DNA of 64,000 nt from Liolophura sinensis (GCF_032854445.1 NC_088302.1:48142046-48206045); one strand, 5' to 3'. Counted from the stretch's first letter, positions 37,909 to 47,860 are shown. Notes: generated by a model from the sequence alone, not told the origin. Program-made: numbers and translations.

Positions 37909-38334
37909 CAAAGAAGCATGGGAGTTGTCGCTGATCACAAGAAGCATGGGAGTTGTCGCTGATCACAAGAAGCATGGAAATTGTCGCTGATCACAAGAAG
38001 CATGGGAGTTGTCGCTGATCACAAGAAGCATGGAAATTGTCGCTGATCACAAGAAGCATGAGAGTGTGTCGCTGATCACATGAAGCATGGAAGTTGTCGC
38101 TCATCACAAAGAAGCATGGAAGTTGTCGCTGATCACAAGAAGCATGGAAGTTGTCGCTGATCACAAAGAAGCATGGAAGTTGTCGCTGATCACAAAGAAG
38201 CATGAGAGTTTTCGCTGATCACAAGAAGCATGGAAGTTATCGCTGATCACAAAGAAGCATGGAAACTGTCGCTGATCACAAAGAAGCATGCGAGTTGTCG
38301 CTGATCACAAGAAGCATGGGAGTTGTCGCTGATC
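37909..38334. repeat. 28/29-bp minisatellite, about 15 units
   Basis: The unit is GAAGCATGGAAGTTGTCGCT followed by GATCACAA (28 bp), with a 29-bp form carrying one extra A. Nearly every unit contains the palindrome TGATCA. Variation is concentrated at the GGGAG/GGAAG/GGAAA position. A minus-strand frame at 37991-38203 is a by-product. Confidence 0.9.
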
Positions 38335-38412
38335 GAATGTCCTTAATTACCACAACACGAAGTCAACTATTTTATGTATATAATGAAAATTTCTGAGAGG
38401 AATGTCTTGTGT

Positions 38413-38454
38413 TTTTTTATTCATTTGATAAGTATTGAACGCCATATTCAAGAA
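38413..38454 (-). mobile_element. SINE-1 tail-only fragment, diverged
   Basis: TTTATTCATTTGATAAGTAT then TGAACGCCATATTCAAGAA aligns to the last 40 or so nt of SINE-1. No target duplication is visible. Confidence 0.5.
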
Positions 38455-39745
38455 AGGGTCTCCATTCCATTTAATACGAATCTAAGTCCTATGAATCTTA
38501 TGTTGTTTAAGAATGCAAAATTTACTAAAGATTTGGACATTTTAATACGCTATCGTGTAATTTCGACTTTCGTGTAAATTCTTCCGTGAAGAGAAATAAA
38601 GGGTTAAATTGGTCGGTTCTTTTCCGGGTCATGTTTTACCCTTTTTGTCCTTCACGCATGATTTTTCCGTTTTTTCCCGGTTTTCCGCAGAGATCTTATC
38701 CATAATCGCCTTATATGTATATGGTAGAACTACACACGCATGTACGTTTGTATTAAAACATAGACTAGCATCCTTTATAACATTGGCGTTTTCAGTAAAT
38801 CATTTCAACGTTTTCTCGAAAACATTGGTGTTTTTTAGAAAACCTGTGGCATGTCTACAAGAGTGGTCAAATAACCGTTTTTATCTTAACCTTTTATCAT
38901 TTTTTTCTGTTTTGTTATTCTCGTTTGGTAAAAAGAACTGCATGTGATATATGGGAGAGTGGGTTAAGCTGGGTCAACCCTTATACCAGCACCAAGGATG
39001 CCTCCGGGATGTCATGTATGTTGTGCAGTTAAGTCAGTATAAAGCATATGATGCTCCAGGCAAACAATGCACATCAGCAAAGTACAGTATACAGGCAGGT
39101 ACAAGTGCAAAACAACAACCTGCGACAAACATGTGCAGCTGCTAAATGTAGGAGTCGGGTTAGTGTCAGACTCGTATAGCGTAGGATGTTGATGTCAACA
39201 AAATGTGGGAACTCGTCGTGGCCAACCTAATGGTCATTATGTCATTTGTCGGTTAGTCGCTAGAGATATCAATTGGGGGAAGTGGGCGGACGGGGGGGGG
39301 GATCAGTCCGTGATTGAGTTGTTATTTTTTTAACCAATTTTTTATGATGTACTCGCGTATGGATTTGTCCAACAAACTTGGCTTCTGATCATACAGTCTC
39401 GTATGTACATGCCCAATATTTTAATAGCGAAACAGGAAAAGGGGAAGGTAAGTAGTGTCTATGGTCTTTGAGAATTGGATATTTACCAAAGTTACTTCTA
39501 TCGTCTGTACCGACCATAAAATATCCTTCTCTGAAGTCGTCACACTGAGTTCAAGTTTATAGCCCTCGGCATGTGTCTCGTGAAGTCAGTCGGGTTATTA
39601 CATTTATATGGTGATTTTGGATATTTCCGCGCATACTCGTGTAATTTCGACTTTCGTGCAAAAATCTTGCATGAAGAAAAATAAAAGGTCATAAAACATC
39701 ACCGGAAAAAGATATGATTTCATGTATGTATATGTGTTGGTATGC
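38455..39745. other. Intergenic, no gene recognised
   Basis: Nothing recognisable. There is a poly-G run at 39292-39301. The open frames at 38609-38947 and 38951-39145 have no known domain. Confidence 0.4.
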
Positions 39746-40055
39746 ATGTGTGTATGTATGTATGTATGTATGCTTGAGGTTTAACGTCGCATTCAACAAT
39801 TTTTCAGTCTTATGATTACGAGGAGTCATTAGGTGTGTGCACATATATATTGTGTCTTCCTGTGAGTTCATGCTGCAGAAAGTGAAGTATCATGCCAAAG
39901 ACACCAGACATGACACCCCATCCAGTCACATTGTAGCGACACCGGGGCAACCAGTCCTGTTTCCTTGCTCTAACCTATCAGAACTGAATGCAAACTGAGA
40001 CAGCAGCAAGTACCCTTTTTAAAGTGTTTGGTATGACCCGACCCGTGTTTGGTGC
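39746..40055 (-). mobile_element. SINE-2 subfamily copy with (TATG)n tail
   Basis: A (TGTA)n run at 39748-39771 is followed by GAGGTTTAACGTCGCATTCA, GTCATTAGGTGTGTGCACAT and CACATTGTAGCGACACCGGG, then TTTGGTATGACCCGACCC (approximately 40027-40044). The B box and tRNA head beyond this point are lost. The middle differs from the 33.6-kb copy, so this is a second subfamily, shared with the fragment at 10.5 kb. Confidence 0.7.
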
Positions 40056-40084
40056 GGCGTTAAATATGATTTTATGCATGGTAA

Positions 40085-40620
40085 TATAATTAAAGACGTA
40101 CAGTATAGAGAGTAAAACCAGAGCAGCTACGAAATTGTGATAGCTCGCTATAATGGTCATACGAAATAACCGGTGAAACACGGCCTCTTGTCAGTTCCCT
40201 TCAGTCAGGGTTTTATTCTAACTTTTCATGTAAATGCATAAAATAGCTATTTACACGCCCCCTAGCACCATGAAATCACCTTTATATATTCCTTGAATCT
40301 ACATTACATTTGTGTGCAGGGGTTACCAATTAAACTGCAATTTTAATGGTATTTTCGAGAAATAGTTACGAGAGGAAATGTTGAATTGTAGCATCGAGTA
40401 AAGGGAGATAAGCGTGAGCTTGCAAACCGTCCAACAAATAAAGCGAATGGCTTTCAGCGGTAAAATAACAAACATAGAATGCATAAATTGGCTGGTTGTA
40501 TCTACTCCCGGATACAGTTTTCAATGGTCCTTAATGTCATTGTTTATTAAATATGATGACAAAACAGCATTTTGAGCCATTCTAGATCTCTGACGTCTAA
40601 AAACTTGCACTAACATAACT
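40085..40620 (+). repeat. Dispersed repeat family B, longest copy
   Basis: Contains AAAACCAGAGCAGCTACGAA, CACGGCCTCTTGTCAGTTCC, TTCAGTCAGGGTTTTATTCT and CATGTAAATGCATAAAATAG, then CCCCCTAGCACCATG. Later it carries TTATTAAATATGATGACAAA and CAGCATTTTGAGCCATTCTA, which match sequence near 2.2 kb (direct) and 43.8 kb (inverted). Confidence 0.55.
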
Positions 40621-40779
40621 GCATTTTGTACCTAATTCAGCCTTAACCATGATGTTATGGGGCGTCTATGTTTTTACTGTATAGGTTTACTTTAGAAAGG
40701 CAGCTGATGATATTAGTCATCCGCAAGGAGCGCCTTTGGTAATAAGTTTGTTTGATTATCGATTTTGATTCGGCTTTCT

Positions 40780-40965
40780 TTTCCGCATAATTGCTTTTAT
40801 ATAACTTATACTAGCATGATTACACGATTAGAATACTAATTTCATTCAGTCGCATAGAACATGCCTTGCGCCTTTCCAACAGCATTGAAAACTGTTGGCT
40901 GCTTCTCTTTGCATGATTTGCCCATATACTTTCTTAATTCGTTGGTGGTTTGTGTTGAACGCATA
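40780..40965 (-). repeat. Dispersed repeat family C, copy 5
   Basis: Reverse complement of the family core: CCTTGCGCCTTTCCAACAGC, GAAAACTGTTGGCTGCTTCT, CTTTGCATGATTTGCC, then GGTGGTTTGTGTTGAACGC. Confidence 0.6.
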
Positions 40966-41294
40966 GACTGTAATTAGTTATGCTAGAAGAAAACAAATGG
41001 TCTGGTTGATGTAGGAATTAGAATACAGCGTTACCTTATGGTTCAGTTGGACCGGAATTTAGTGTACAATGGTCTATTTTATCGAAACCTACCTTACAAA
41101 AAAATCAACCATGCAGATTCATATTTGACCCATATAATGGTCACTTTATTGTGTGGGCTTTGGGCAAAGCGTGCGGGACATTCTTCCTTTTTGTACCCAA
41201 ATGTGGGCAGGTGCAAGCCAATTATGACAGGCGCCCGGGTTCATTCAATGTCATTGCTGTATACATAGTTAATATATGAGAGAGCTCTGCATAA
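40966..41294. other. Intergenic, partly repeat-like
   Basis: GGTCACTTTATTGTGTGGGC (about 41141-41160) resembles part of family C copy 3. No gene recognised. Confidence 0.4.
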
Positions 41295-41480
41295 TTATTA
41301 AAGATGTACAACGGGCAAATAAAATAAAACCAGAGCAGCGACCACAGTGTGATGACTGGCAAATGGTCACTAGTAACCAGTGAAATACAGCCTCTTGTCA
41401 GTTCACCTCAGTCAGGGTTTTATTTTAAATCTTCATGTAAATGCATAAGTAGTAGTTTTCACTCCCCTCCCCCCTCTAGC
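41295..41480 (+). repeat. Dispersed repeat family B copy
   Basis: AAACCAGAGCAGCGACCACA, CAGCCTCTTGTCAGTTCACC, TCAGTCAGGGTTTTATTTTA and ATGTAAATGCATAAGTAG occur in the same order and spacing as at 40.1-40.26 kb. Confidence 0.65.
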
Positions 41481-41558
41481 ACCATGGTTTAAACAGAATT
41501 AGGTAAATAAAAATGTAGTGATCTTTTGTCATCACGTTTAAACATACAATCAGATTTC

Positions 41559-41799
41559 CTTTTTGATTGGTGTTTTACGCCGTACTCAAGAATATTTCAC
41601 TTATACGACGGCGGCCAGCATTATGGTGGGTGGAAGCCGGGCAGAGACCATCCGCAGGTTGCTGACAGACCTTCCCACGTACGGCCGGAGAGGAAGGCAG
41701 CATGGGCTGGTCTTGAACTCACAGCGACCGCATTGGTGAGAGGATTCTGGGTCATTACGCTGCGCTAGCGCGCTAACAACCTGAGCCACGGAGGCCCCC
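41559..41799 (-). mobile_element. SINE-1 copy, near full length
   Basis: Runs from the tail (tail simple repeat lost) through the body to the tRNA-derived head. The right end reads GCGCTAACAACCTGAGCCAC and GGAGGCCCCC, i.e. the minus strand starts GGGGGCCTCCGTGGCTCAGG with an A-box-like TGGCTCAGG. The CCCGGGGGAAACCCAC block is partly deleted. Both open frames overlapping it (41526-41768 and 41601-41912) are repeat-derived. Confidence 0.92.
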
Positions 41800-41994
41800 A
41801 GGCAGAATAGAACAATATAATGACCCATAGTGAATGGGTCATGTCCTTGGAAGAAATTAACCACCGTAAGTCTTGTCCAATAAATTCCAACTCGCATCAC
41901 TGATTTTTCCACCTAATTTTGATTAAGCCATAGTGCTAGGAGATGTATGCACATGTACGTACTATCTTTTGGGAGTATACATGGACAGTCTGAG

Positions 41995-42050
41995 GCAAAG
42001 CTCTCACTAAGGTAAATTGACAAGAGGCCTTATTTCACCAGTTTGCCATC
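41995..42050 (-). repeat. Dispersed repeat family B fragment
   Basis: AAGGTAAATTGACAAGAGGC and TTATTTCACCAGTTTGCC is the reverse complement of the family B core region. Confidence 0.5.
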
Positions 42051-42059
42051 ATACGCCGT

Positions 42060-42210
42060 ACGGCCGTACGTGAGACGGTCTCCCATCATTCTGCGGATGG
42101 TCATGGGTTTCCCCCGGTCTGTGCCCAGTTTTTTCCCTCCATAATTCTAGCCGCCGTCGTATAAATGAAATATTCTTCAGTACGGCGTGAAACACCTGTC
42201 AAAATAAAAA
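42060..42210 (+). mobile_element. SINE-1 fragment
   Basis: Body blocks GCGGATGGTCATGGGTTTCC and CCGCCGTCGTATAAATGAAA with tail TACGGCGTGAAACACCTGTC. The 5' head is missing or unrecognisable. Confidence 0.8.
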
Positions 42211-42441
42211 AGTTAATTTGCGAAAGAGTAGTTGACATAGGGTTCAAAGGGACATAATCCATTATTATGGTTCTTCACAGTTATTGCCCTTGAGCACAAC
42301 AAATCTGATAACAATCAAAATACATGTCTCCATTCTGATGTTAAGAGCCAGCCGCTTTTTGAGCCAACTAGTCGTTCACGCACTAGGTTGACGTTTAGCA
42401 TAGACAATAACACCAATTAACTTGTTACTTGGTGTTAAATA

Positions 42442-42580
42442 TAAGCGTCAAATCCGACATTCCTATACCATTCGTAGTCCGTAAAGGGCGTTCCAAGTCG
42501 ATGATCGCAAGATCCATTTCCACAACAACGTTTAACACTAACTCCCGAAGACAAAGGTATGTAAGAAATTCGACGCACAC
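42442..42580 (+). repeat. Dispersed repeat family C, copy 6
   Basis: AAGCGTCAAATCCGACATTC, GTTCCAAGTCGATGATCGCA and ACAACGTTTAACACTAACTC match copies at 35.4 and 32.0 kb. Overlapping frames of 80 or more codons on both strands are by-products. Confidence 0.55.
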
Positions 42581-42795
42581 GATCAGTTTCAACACTGCAA
42601 ATATACCGAAGGGTGCTGCAAATGGCGTGCACGTATCTCGCGTTGTAGCATTTGTCAGTTGCTGCGTTGCGAGACGATTTCAACCGACGTCATAAGTTAT
42701 TGCTGCATTTATTGTCGCTCTGCTTCATGGTTATGTATAATTTCTGCTTAACCTGAGACAGGGGGCTGTATATTCATCGTGTTGAACTAGATCGT

Positions 42796-43004
42796 GGCGC
42801 CTCCATGGCCGAGGGGTATAGCGCGCCAGCACGGCGCAATGACCCAGGAGTCTCTCAACAATGCAGTCGCTGTGAGTTCAAGTCCAGCTCATGCTGGTTT
42901 CATCTACAGTTTTCATCTCACCATAATGTGGCCGCCGTCGTATAAGTGAAATATTCTTGAGTACGGCGTAAAACACCCATCAAATAAATAAATAAATAAA
43001 ATTA
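42796..43004 (+). mobile_element. SINE-1 copy with tRNA-like head and probable TSD
   Basis: Starts GGCGCCTCCATGGCCGAGGG with an A-box-like TGGCCGAGGGG. The B-box-like GAGTTCAAGTCC is near 42873-42884. Part of the body is deleted between TTTCATCTACAG and CATAATGTGGCC. The full tail block and AAATAAATAAAT end are present. Flanks GAACTAGATCGT (42784-42795) and GAATTAGATTGT (43005-43016) differ at two positions and are probably an aged target-site duplication. Confidence 0.9.
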
Positions 43005-43069
43005 GAATTAGATTGTCACACATTGGATGTATGAACAGTTGCTCATATAATCAAAGCCAAACCTGAGGT

Positions 43070-43240
43070 ACATGCATTGTTATCGACGACTTATATATAC
43101 TAGCATGGTGCACGGTTTGAATATTGATTTCACTCCTTCGCTTAGAACACACCTTACGTCTTTCCAACATCAGTGAAAACTGTTGACCCCGTCTCTTTGC
43201 ATAATTCTGTGCTAATTCCTACTGTATATACTTAATGCAT
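43070..43240 (-). repeat. Dispersed repeat family C, copy 7
   Basis: Reverse complement of the family core: ACCTTACGTCTTTCCAACAT, GTGAAAACTGTTGACCCCGT, CTCTTTGCATAATTCTG. Confidence 0.6.
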
Positions 43241-43287
43241 GTTCGCTGAAAAGTCTACCGGTCAACTACCTTCTAGTTTCGTGGAAG

Positions 43288-43540
43288 GCCGGTGGTCGAG
43301 TGGTCTAGACGTTTGACCTGTATTGCTGACAATTTGGTGCCTGACCCTGAGTCACTGGTTCGAAACCCGCAAAATTTCACCAATAGAATATGTGCTATAT
43401 TCAGTCTACCAGCCGTCAACCGGGTCAATAATCGCGGCTTACCCAAGGTTCAACTCTTTATGTGTGAAAATCTAAGTGTAACACCCAAACAGTTTTTTGA
43501 GTAATTCTAGTCCATTGTCGCCTAATAAATGCAATGGTAC
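43288..43540 (+). repeat. tRNA-like SINE head with unassigned body
   Basis: GGCCGGTGGTCGAGTGGTCT carries an A-box-like TGGTCGAGTGG. CTGGTTCGAAACCCGC (43357-43372) carries a good B box. No acceptor stem can be closed, so it is not a tRNA gene. It looks like a SINE whose head derives from a Leu/Ser-type tRNA. Confidence 0.5.
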
Positions 43541-43619
43541 GTGCTAAGGGCGTTTAAGCATTTACATAATCGGTATATAATATATTTGAGATAAAATGAG
43601 TTATGTCTTAATTTGATAT

Positions 43620-43870
43620 AAAAACAAGAGGCCTAATTTCACCCCTTACGCGTGATCATTTGCCCAATATTACACTGTCGTCGGTACACCGGCCTATGGT
43701 TAATTTTCCTCAGTTAGGGTTTTATTAGGTTAACAAACACTGCATTGTTGTTTATTGCAATTTATTAGACGTCTCTGTTGTCATCATATTTAATAAACAG
43801 TAACATAAAACAATGCAAAGTGACCAGGCCTCGGGGGAGTACATTCAGTGGGTTATATACAAAACTCAGC
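43620..43870 (+). repeat. Dispersed repeat family B copy
   Basis: ACAAGAGGCCTAATTTCACC, then TTCCTCAGTTAGGGTTTTAT. A second block (GACGTCTCTGTTGTCATCAT, then ATTTAATAAACAG) is inverted relative to the copy at 40.5 kb. Confidence 0.5.
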
Positions 43871-44074
43871 TTTGAGTACATACAATGCACACTGACGCAC
43901 ACTTAGAATATATCATTCAGTAAACAAATAGTCTGTCTCGAGACTCTTTATTCTCAAACAGTTGTAAACCCAGAACGTTTTCAACAAGAAAACATCAAGA
44001 TTGATCAAAGTACATGTATGGAAAGATGAGAAGCCATAACACAGTTGCTTTCGGTGAAACCGAAAAGACTAAAT

Positions 44075-44340
44075 TGCCAGTGTGTTTAACTCTAGCGCGT
44101 AGAGGAGCTTGTCTTCCTCCGCTAGAAAACACGAGATGCAGGTTCAACTCCCCACTTGGGTGGAGAGTTTGTAGATTCCTCATCTCTGACTGCTTCTCGG
44201 GCTTTGGCAGTAATAAGAAGTGAGTAAGGCTCGTGGGGCCGTTTGAGCTGTTTAACACTATAACATCCATAAATATGACTGCCTTCGGATAAGTGAAGAT
44301 TCTTGGCGTTATACAACAATCAAATAAATCAGTAAATAAA
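44075..44340 (+). mobile_element. SINE with a different head but SINE-1-like tail
   Basis: The B-box-like GCAGGTTCAACTCC is at 44138-44151. The body is unlike SINE-1. The end, CTGCCTTCGGATAAGTGAAG, ATTCTTGGCGTTATACAACA, ATCAAATAAATCAGTAAATA, is clearly related to the SINE-1 tail. Open frames here on both strands are by-products. Confidence 0.65.
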
Positions 44341-45364
44341 GTTTCTGTATATGACTTATGCATTAAATGCATTTTTACTTACCAACAACGATAATAACGA
44401 TACAAATAACTGCATATTTTAAGACGTAAACTATTTAGGTATTCTGAAATGCTTTATATTAGATCAAACAATGAGAATGTGGTAGAATAGAGATTGTCTT
44501 GTCCAAAGGAATTCAGTCCGTGTACTTATGACTGCTAACAGCTTAACAAATGGACTTTAAATTTAAAGTTCTACTATCCAATCAATCATTGATTGTAATA
44601 CATCGGTCATTAGTTTAACAATTTTTCCCGTAAATCCTTTGCTGTACTTGCGAGCAGTTTTCCTGGTTCCGTAAAACGCATTGTTATGAAAAGTTTCTTG
44701 CGTCTGAGAGGTCACTTTAATGAAAAGATTATGCATATTTCGTAAATCTTTTGGGTGTTTCCTAATGCTTTTAACACATCTTTCTGTTTGCTTTATTTAG
44801 TGAGTATATTTTCAGTATGTAGCATTCCTGCTGGTAAACATTCAGCATCTTTGGCGATCTGTATCATGGAGTCATAGAACACCCAGGCCAGGGTCTGCAT
44901 ATCGATTGGGTAGAAGAACATCGCTAATATAATAACACGAATAGCTATTATTAAAGCGTAATACCCCATACCCGACAAGACTCCTGGCTTAAAGTCGCTG
45001 CCGAGCCCAGGATTCGAATACTCTACATTATCGAGGACACAGGGGACATATATGACCCATCAACCAGACAGGAGCCCGTACAAACGATTTTGTACACAAG
45101 AACCAAAAGCAAATTAGAAATCAACGATAACAGCAAATCAACCTTTGAGAATTGCATATATGATAGACTATAATGAATATAAAAGCAGGATTTTTTTAAA
45201 TACTAAAAATATGTAACACTAAGAAGACCCAGAATTAGCATTCACTGGATTCACAGCGGGCGATTTTGTAGCCCATCTCTCAGTCAGTGACGTCACATTA
45301 GGGAATCCCACTGCAATCATGTTTTCCAAGAGAAAAAATTACCATACATACCATATTCATAGTA
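44341..45364. other. Intergenic; one weak coding candidate
   Basis: The minus-strand open frame 44793-44978 is protein-like in composition, with a hydrophobic segment, but is unrecognised (see findings). A tRNA B-box-like GTATTCGAATCCTGGG on the minus strand near 45002-45020 may be a SINE remnant. Confidence 0.4.
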
Positions 45365-45440
45365 GTGGTTTCGGGCCGTCGGCCTCTAAATGAAATATTA
45401 GAAAACCTTTGGGTTTAAACACCAAATAAGCTAGCAAATA
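45365..45440 (+). mobile_element. Degenerate SINE-1-like tail
   Basis: GGGCCGTCGGCCTCTAAATG, AAATATTAGAAAACC and TTTAAACACCAAATAAGCTA resemble a decayed SINE-1 end. Confidence 0.35.
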
Positions 45441-45497
45441 CATGAACACGTGGGTTGATGCATGTGTGATAAGCAAGCGTTCTCAGTACTATTTGTG

Positions 45498-45745
45498 TTG
45501 GTTAGCGCGCTAGCACAGCGTAATGACCCAGGAATCTCTCACCAATGCGGTCGCTGTGAGTTCAAGTCCAGCTCATGCTGGCTTCCTCTCTGGCCGTAAG
45601 TGGGAAGGTCTGACAGCAACGTGCAGATGGTCATGGGTATCCCCCAGGCTCTGCCCGGTTTCCTCCCACCATAATGCTGGCCGCCGTCGTATAAGTGAAA
45701 TATTCTTGAGTACGGCGTAAAACACCAATCAAATAAATAAATAAA
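45498..45745 (+). mobile_element. SINE-1 copy, near full length, with TSD
   Basis: Starts at TTGGTTAGCGCGCTAGCACA inside the tRNA-derived head and has the B-box-like GAGTTCAAGTCC, the complete body and the complete tail ending in (AAAT)n. The flanks TCAGTACTATTTGTG (45483-45497) and TCAGTACTAATTGTG (45746-45760) are a 15-bp target-site duplication with one mismatch. This is the best-preserved copy in the window. Confidence 0.95.
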
Positions 45746-46084
45746 TCAGTACTAATTGTGACCGATTGCAATCATTTGAAACCAAACACCATGCATGTAT
45801 AAAGAAGATCGGAAAACGTGGCAATAAGAACTGCTGAGTTGTGGCATAACTTCAGTATATGACGTAAAAATAAAATAAGGTGCCGGAGACTAAAACAAAA
45901 ACACATCTCCCCATGAAATACACTTTGCAATAATTTCCAGACTTACTTTACTCAAAGTAGACACTACACTTTAACTAATTCCCTGGTGGCATTCACCAGT
46001 TCTATTTGGAACTACTCCACGTCAGATAACGAGAAGAATGAAGAAGTCCGTGGTGCGTATAATTAAATATGGTTGCTACTGTTT

Positions 46085-46290
46085 ATGCATTTGCAGGAAC
46101 AGCTAGAATAAAACCCTGACTGAGGTAAATTGACAACAGGACGTACCACTGGCCAGGTACATAGAAAACCTCCTGATCTAAAGCAACGACCGAACGAGCG
46201 AGAGCTGGATTCGATCTAGCGCCCCATTTACCAATGACCGATTGGCAACGACTAAAACAACGCCCTAGACAGCTGATTAAGCGATGGTCT
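46085..46290 (-). repeat. Dispersed repeat family B copy with tRNA-like segment
   Basis: The minus strand has CGATCGAATCCAGCTC-like B-box sequence (46206-46222 region) and then ATTTACCTCAGTCAGGGTTT, TATTCTAGC, matching the family B core. Confidence 0.5.
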
Positions 46291-46535
46291 CAAATCCTTT
46301 GAAGGCTGTGAGTATGATTTTGAGCAACTTCCGGATTTTACTCCAATTTTATGCTCAAGTGCGTGCGAATCGTATGAAAAACAAACTCAAACTTGAGTCA
46401 CGGTTCTTATTACCTCCCCTTGATGAGAATCTGAGTCCGGATTTGAGTGATCCTGTATTTAACTCCTTAATCGCACTCAGGAAATTTTATAACTTGTGCG
46501 CATGTTTTAACTGAAGTAGAAAACTTAAATCTTGT

Positions 46536-46792
46536 ACACTTATAGAAATAATCTGTTGATTTTGAACAGGAACTCCTGTTGTCTGAGTGATACTAGAATG
46601 TATTGTATTATTATTACACAGTATTGTGTCCTATTTAAATTAATATTTGCTTACAGCAATATAATCTTTATTTTTAATTGATAGAATATCTGTGCTACAG
46701 TCAACCGAATAATCTGCTGCAGTAACAGAATACATTCTGTCATCACTCAGACAGAAGACAAATTAAATTTAACACATTATTTTTGTGACACT
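46536..46792. mobile_element. Foldback MITE, copy 2
   Basis: Left end ACACTTATAGAAATAATCTG, CTGTTGTCTGAGTGATACTA; right end GAATACATTCTGTCATCACT, CAGACAGAAGACAAATTAAA. It has the same block order as copies 1 and 3 but is more diverged, with AT-rich changes in the centre. Confidence 0.65.
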
Positions 46793-46897
46793 GTCAACTT
46801 AATGTCTGTTTTAATACCTGACTTTCGGATTGTCCCTTTGAAATAATGGGACGTTGTGCAATATCTTACACTGGTGTAATTTTTAAATACTAGTATT

Positions 46898-46900
<3 letters not shown>

Positions 46901-46950
<50 letters not shown>
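46901..46950. repeat. (CA)25 microsatellite
   Basis: Perfect CA dinucleotide run of 50 bp. It produces the CV-repeat frame on the minus strand, which is not a gene. Confidence 0.97.
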
Positions 46951-46952
<2 letters not shown>

Positions 46953-47860
46953 TCTCCACACTTAATACAATTTCCAGATTGAACATCTAGCTCACTGTTT
47001 TCCGTGTCAACTTATAATTAAACACAGATTATATATAGTATTCTACCTGTGACGATTTAACTAATCAATGAATAGTAAATTAACATGGCCTGTGATCAGA
47101 TAATCAATTATAAACAATCAAATATCAGTTAAGTGAACATAAAGTCAGCCACTAAAGCTGAATTAATTAGAAAAGTAGTATTTCAGAAATGTTCGAAAAA
47201 ATATTTGAAAAATTCTACACCTCTTATCAACAAAATAAATTGCAAATGATCGTCAGTACCTAGCCACTCATTTGGTGACACCATTTTGCCATGTTATAGC
47301 TATCTAGAGTGACGTCACAAAACCCAGGAGCTCTCCCGTACTGTCAGTATTAAACAATATGTCAATGAGAAAATACAAACAGAAACGCCCAACTAAGGAG
47401 TATCAGTTCTGTTCTGTTTTCAAAGGGCCGAGGTTCGTGGGCACAAGCATCGTGTTTTAGTCGGCTGTACCGATGTCAGGGAATTTATCGAATGCAGCAG
47501 GATCTATAACAAGATTTATAACAGACTCTTTCATGCTGATTTCGGGAAGATCTTTTCTTAATAATTTTGACTTTGCTATTAAAAAATAATGCAACGCCAC
47601 AATATTTGTCTTCCAGCAGTGACTCTCCAGGGGCGCTTTTCTTTCCACCTCACCGTGACAAGTTACTTCAGTCTCCTGTCCAATAAGTATGCATTGTGAC
47701 ACGGGCAGCTGTTCTCAGTTCCCTGTCCATAAATGTGTGGTCCAAAAATGCATCAATTCAACACTTAAACTAACCGCAAAATGCGATTTATTGCATCGAC
47801 ATCTATCTACCCACTATAACAAACCACACTGACATTCAAGAGCTCATAGGTTTTTGGACG
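46951..47860. other. Intergenic, no gene recognised
   Basis: Nothing recognisable. The open frame at 47457-47702 (-) has no known domain. Confidence 0.4.

Noticed and set aside
14201..38334. Tandem arrays at 14.2, 16.0, 31.1 and 37.9 kb as CRISPR-like arrays
   Set aside because: Repeats are contiguous with no unique spacers, no cas genes are present, and the genome is clearly animal.
41526..41912. Open frames of 80-103 codons on both strands
   Set aside because: They lie within a near full-length SINE-1 copy.
43288..43375. tRNA-Leu/Ser-like gene
   Set aside because: A and B boxes are present, but no acceptor stem or complete cloverleaf can be closed. It is better explained as a SINE head.
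46777..46986. Cys-Val repeat frame
   Set aside because: Translation of a (CA)25 microsatellite.
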